This document shows, one piece after another, positions 60,395 to 64,000 of a stretch of DNA of 64,000 nucleotides; position 1 is the stretch's first letter; the number at the start of each line of letters is the position of its first letter. The stretch lies in assembly GCA_025766275.1 (NCBI GenBank), contig JAFKAC010000001.1:1674001-1738000 (forward strand). Reading direction: 5' to 3'. This stretch comes from Lactarius indigo. Its lineage: Eukaryota > Basidiomycota > Agaricomycetes > Russulales > Russulaceae. The notes beneath the pieces were generated by a model. That model had not been told where the DNA came from, did not search any database, and saw only the letters and a list, made by a program, of their open reading frames with translations. A program made the position numbers and the translations under genes.

Positions 60395-60734
60395 TTCTTC
60401 CTTGAGCGCTAGTCGAGCAGAGGTGGCGAAACGAAGCTGTCCTTTCCCCGGTACGATACTTCGGTAGATGGTTGGTGATCAGCAGTCACCAAGACAGATA
60501 CTTTACATCTGAATAGAACTCACGAGAGATCACGGACCCGATGCAATGAGTACTGTACTCCAACCGTCGCACACTAGTTAGTGGGAGTTTCAAGTTGCCG
60601 CCTGAGGTTGCGGGTTAGCTTGCGGGTTAGTGTGGCCGTGATCTCGGAGATCTCATTTAAAGTGGTCTTGTGACTCTTCGGTACAAGGCGGCCCGAACAC
60701 GTTCCTCAAGTTCAACTTCAGTTAGGCGACAACT
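60395..60734. promoter_or_regulatory. Divergent intergenic region
   Basis: This 340-bp region lies between the CAF16-like start (-) and copy 1 of the tandem membrane-protein genes (+). It therefore contains both upstream regions. A near-identical stretch ending GTTNNGNNACAACTATG precedes both tandem copies (see 62094), marking the duplicated upstream part. No definite promoter motif identified. Confidence 0.4.
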
Positions 60735-61632
60735 ATGCCAGCCTTCCCAGCATTGCCCGCAGTGTGCCACACGCTCTTCTTCATAGAATCGAGTATACAC
60801 TTACAATATATCATCTTTCTCGTAAAATGGACTCTGGTAGTCTCTACCTTCTCCCTCAGTTCTATCTGGTTCATATCTAATGCTGCTGGATTCCGTCATG
60901 AGTTGATACCTCATAGCCTCGAAGCTCGCACTCAAATGGTCATTTGGCAGCTAGGGAACTCCATGTTTGATGGCCGTTTCTCAGCACGCCAATGTCCTGA
61001 CATATGGGCACCGTAGGCTATATGCTTCTAGGGTTGTCGTCTCTCTTTGTATTTGCCACAATAAGAGATGCGCTACCGGGCAATCCGGTTGTCCAGGATC
61101 GTATCTTGGGAGCGCTTCTGTCGGTAATGGCAGTGGCCGATGTGGATTTCCTTTCATCTCATGAATCATATTATCGTATAATTTTCTTCCAAGTAACGAA
61201 GTAAGCTATTCCTCACGCAAACACCCTCTGTACCCACTAAGCGCTCGTGTTAGTATTATCGCAAGTTTCATAGGACTTCCGGGTCCCCTCAAGTACCGCC
61301 CAGACCTCTGGAATCCTGCGATGCACCGCAACATCTCGTGGGCCATAGTACTGTACTGTTTGCTTGTCAGGTGCGCAACGCAACTCCTGAAATCAGCTGC
61401 CAGCATTCTAGTGTACAATATGACTTGCAGAGTTGCCTGGTTTTTGGGAATCGGGCGCAAGAGGTATTATTTCGGTAAGCAATCAAGTTCGATCAACCGG
61501 GATGGCGGCCACATAGTAGCATGCAAATGTACAACTCGCATGTGGGCTCCCTGTCCAGATGCGATTCTTGAATTCACTGTAATACGTCCTTCAAACGAAG
61601 ATGGTGATACACGCGAACATTCAAGAGTATGA
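60735..61632 (+). pseudogene. Tandem copy 1 of a small fungal membrane protein (DUF7704-like), splice-damaged
   Basis: Homologous along its whole length to the intact copy at 62094-62883. Matching segments are MPAFPALPAVCHTLFFIES, FRHELIPHSLEARTQMVIW, the piece YMLLGLSSLFVFATIRDALPGNP, RVSIIASFIGLPGPLKYRPD and RVAWFLGIGRKRYYFGK. Three changes disable splicing. The donor after W-Q-L-G-N reads CC at 60961-60962 where copy 2 has GT. The microexon acceptor is altered, leaving 7 rather than 8 bases (61194-61200). The first intron's exon end also differs. Without splicing the frame closes at 61016. The C-terminal part reads on into a unique tail to a stop at 61632. Probably a recent tandem duplicate now decaying, unless alternative splice sites that I cannot see are used. 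Confidence 0.65.
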
Positions 61633-62093
61633 AATCATAAGACAATCCATATTTTGTAGCAGCCGAATCTGAAAGCATAGAATCGAGTAGGTAGACGAGA
61701 CGTACTTGTCCTGAGGCCTCCCAATTAGTGGACTTGTACGAAACGAGTCTTCGATGGCCGGGGCTGAACGTGGTACGCATGCACGCAACCACAGTCCACG
61801 TCTCCGAATAGAACAGTCACGGTGGCACGGACCCGACTTGCTGTAATGCAATGATATTGTACTACCTGACCATTACACTGGTAGGAGTTTCAAACGCCAT
61901 TCATACAAGCACGCATATATCGTAGGTTTTCCCTTCATATATAGCCACTTGCCAGTGTTTGGTATGGCCTTAGGTATGGCCGCGATCTCAACTTGACTCT
62001 GACCTGCTTGATGGTTGTCAATTGATCCGAACCGGCCCGAACGAGGATCGAGAAACCACAGTCACGGTCTTACTTCAAGTTACGACAACAACT
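61633..62093. other. Spacer between tandem copies
   Basis: About 460 bp without coding. The last ~100 bp resembles the upstream region of copy 1, as expected for a tandem duplication. Nothing else recognised. Confidence 0.4.
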
Positions 62094-62883
62094 ATGTCAG
62101 ACTTCCCAGCATTGCCTGGAGCGTACAAGGGACTCTTTTTATACATAGAACCGGGTATCCGTTCATAATATGTGTTATCTTGCTCGTAAAATTGACTCTC
62201 AGGCTGGCAGCCTCTACCATTCTCCCGGCTGTTCTCATCTGGTCCACACCTGGTGCTGCTTGGTTCCATCATGAGTTGATACCAGCGCCAGGTGAAGAAC
62301 CTCATAGCCTCGAAGCTCGCACTCGCATGGCCATTTGGCAGCTGGGGAACTGTATGTTTGGCGGCCAATGTTCAACAGATTCTCAAATATCCTAACTTTG
62401 ACTCGCCGTAGGCTATCTGCTCCTGGGGATGTTGTCGTCCTTTGTATTTCGCGCAATAAGAGATGCGCTACCCGGAAATCCTGCTGGTCAGGAGCGCATC
62501 TTGGGAGCGAGTCTGTTGGCAATGGCGATAGCCGATGTGAGTTCCTTTCATTCTATGACTCATCGTCTTACTCTCTTTCAGGTAACGCAGTAAGCTATCC
62601 CTCACGCAAGCGTCATCAATATTCTTAGATCTGCTCGTGTTAGCATTATTGCAAGTTTCATAGGACTTCCGGATGCCCTCAAGTACCGCCCAGACCTCTG
62701 GAATCCCACCACGCATGGCAATATCTCGTTTGTCGTAATACTACTGCTCTTCAGGTGCGCAACGCCGCTACTGCTGGATTCTGGCTGCATAATATGACTT
62801 GCAGAGTTGCTTGGTTTTTGGGAATTGGACGCACTAGGTATTATTTCGGTAAGCGGTCAAGCGGGGGGGCAAAGTCCAAGTAG
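62094..62883 (+). CDS. Tandem copy 2: small multi-pass membrane protein (DUF7704-like), intact
   Basis: Six exons (62094-62154, 62211-62351, 62412-62536, 62582-62589, 62629-62754, 62805-62883) encode 179 residues. Key stretches are MSDFPALPGAYKGLFLYIEP, GAAWFHHELIPAPGEEPHS, LEARTRMAIWQLGNCYLLLG, SSFVFRAIRDALPGNPAGQE, RILGASLLAMAIADVTQ, FIGLPDALKYRPDLWNPTTH and RVAWFLGIGRTRYYFGK. Three to four hydrophobic helices alternate with short loops, as in the small fungal DUF7704-type family; this name is from memory and moderately sure. Exon 4 is only 8 bp, and skipping it would break the frame, so it must be a real microexon if the gene is expressed. All junctions are GT...AG and in phase. No function is known to me. 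Confidence 0.75.
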
Positions 62884-62997
62884 TATTACATAACAAATAT
62901 ACGACACGAGAACCGGAATCACCGGGCCGAAATATTTCGGTTTCACACGGTAAACAAACACCCGCAGTCAGCATCTGTGTCCGCCAAGTACTACAGT

Positions 62998-64000
62998 ATG
63001 GCCTCTGCTTCGCTCGTACAAGTTATAGATCTCACAGACTCACCCCCTCCTACTCCTATCAACAATGGAACCAGGAAGACCCGAAAGTCTCCTGATGTGA
63101 CTGCAACACGGACATCGCGCAAACGCAAGAACGGCGAGACTGGCAGGACACGAACTCGAGCGGAATCGCGGGGCTACTCGGCTGAGGTTGAGAATCCGAG
63201 ATTTGAAGAAGTCGTCGAAAGCCGGCGGGCAGAAGATACCAAGGGTAGCAGAAATGGAGAGTCTACGAAGAAGAGGAGTCGCCGTTCGATGAAGAGCAAG
63301 GACAAGGGCAAGGATCCGGTGTCCGAGGATACCCAGCAAGACTCGCCTCTCACATTAGACGATAGCCAATTCTTCTTTGTCGATACTACTCCCGCTGCCG
63401 TACCCGCGGGGATGGTGTTCGATTCTGGAGGCGTGGATGCTACGCAGTCATCGTCATCACGAGCGCCCGAGGTGGAGAAGACTCCGCTGCTGCTCTTACC
63501 GGCGCACGTATCAGTCCTTGATGCTGTAGATGACTCTGAGTTGCCAATACAAATCGTCCAACCTGTGGATTCGGACTCGGACGCAGAATCTTACATCGAA
63601 TACCTTGATTACGATGATCGCTTGGTGCGCTTGACGCACCTTTCACTGCCATTGGTCGCTCATTGCACACAGACAGCTGGGACGGTACGCTATTTTGAGA
63701 CACCTGCAGAGGAACAAAAGCAGACGCGCTTTGTCTGCAAACGTTGCGGTGCGGAAAGTGAACACAGGACCAGGGAGTGTCCTATCATGATCGTGCGTGG
63801 ATATTTTCTTCGAATTGTTCGTATCTATGTCCGGAGCTACATGGCTTAACTAGTGTTTGACTTGCGGCGCGCGCGATGAGCATTCCACGCGCAGTTGTCC
63901 AATCAGCAAAACATGTTTCACTTGTGGGATGAAGGGCCATATCAACAGGGTACGCGACCTCCCTTTTCACGAACACCATTGATCATACTCTGACCGTCAT
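62998..64000 (+). CDS. AIR1/2-like zinc-knuckle protein, cut by the window edge
   Basis: Start ATG at 62998 (MASASLVQVIDLTDSPPPT). Exons 62998-63624, 63673-63792 and 63854-63949 are in phase; a donor at 63950 leads out of the window. The N-terminal ~210 residues are charged and disordered (Lys/Arg-rich then acidic). Then come CCHC knuckles: CKRCGAESEHRTREC, CLTCGARDEHSTRSC and CFTCGMKGHINR, the last cut by the intron. Spacing C-x2-C-x4-H-x4-C and adjacency of several knuckles match Air1/Air2, the RNA-binding subunits of the nuclear TRAMP complex that mark RNA for exosome decay. The 48-bp segment 63625-63672 is in frame and could be retained, but has good splice sites. The 3' part is missing, so the number of knuckles is unknown. 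Confidence 0.82.

Overview
The window is nuclear DNA of a filamentous basidiomycete, most likely an Agaricomycete. Most genes are cut by many short introns (about 45-65 bp, GT...AG). The gene content fits: a Goodbye-NACHT-ankyrin STAND receptor, a giant DUF6606/DUF3638/DUF3645 protein, BTB-only proteins, an Opy2-type membrane anchor and small four-helix membrane proteins. I rebuilt exons by eye from splice signals, reading frame and protein-family knowledge. Summed exon lengths were checked for divisibility by three in most genes.

Layout. 0.3-9.4 kb: an unassigned remnant, MOB1 (-), a DJ-1/Hsp31-like protein (+), a one-domain dsRNA-binding protein (-) and the U2 snRNP B'' protein (-), separated by gene-poor DNA. 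9.8-11.2 kb: ceramide synthase (+). 13.1-17.4 kb: a STAND pseudogene (+). 17.5-24.4 kb: a compact + strand run of PPIL4-type cyclophilin-RRM protein, BTB protein, P5C dehydrogenase and a DNAJC28-domain protein. 24.4-26.9 kb: a repeat array made of NACHT fragments, then a decayed protease-like gene. 27.8-30.1 kb: a GIT1-like transporter (+). 30.4-33.8 kb: an intact Goodbye-NACHT-ankyrin gene (-). 34.1-36.0 kb: a second NACHT-fragment array and ankyrin debris. 36.3-45.9 kb: a giant gene of about 3,100 codons (-). 46.2-60.4 kb: a mostly housekeeping - strand run of MED11, BTB protein, DBP8 helicase, HMG-box factor, SUA5, OPY2-like and CAF16-like. 60.7-62.9 kb: a tandem pair of small membrane proteins, one damaged. 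63.0 kb to the edge: an AIR1/2-like zinc-knuckle protein (+), cut by the window.

The most unusual structure is a foldback family. Two loci (24.4-25.5 and 34.1-34.8 kb) carry five tandem units derived from the NACHT region of STAND genes. Four units contain a 23-bp stem hairpin. One arm encodes the NACHT motif S-R-P-E-I-D and the other arm is its inverted copy, hence antisense to that motif. The intact STAND gene starts about 340 bp from one locus and still carries a related site. This resembles the inverted-duplication origin of plant microRNAs that target NLR genes, but no expression evidence is available here.

Caveat. Several conserved genes (MOB1, ceramide synthase, PPIL4-like, probably CAF16-like) contain one or two single-base indels or an unusable splice site. 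These look more like consensus errors than true loss, and the affected entries say so.
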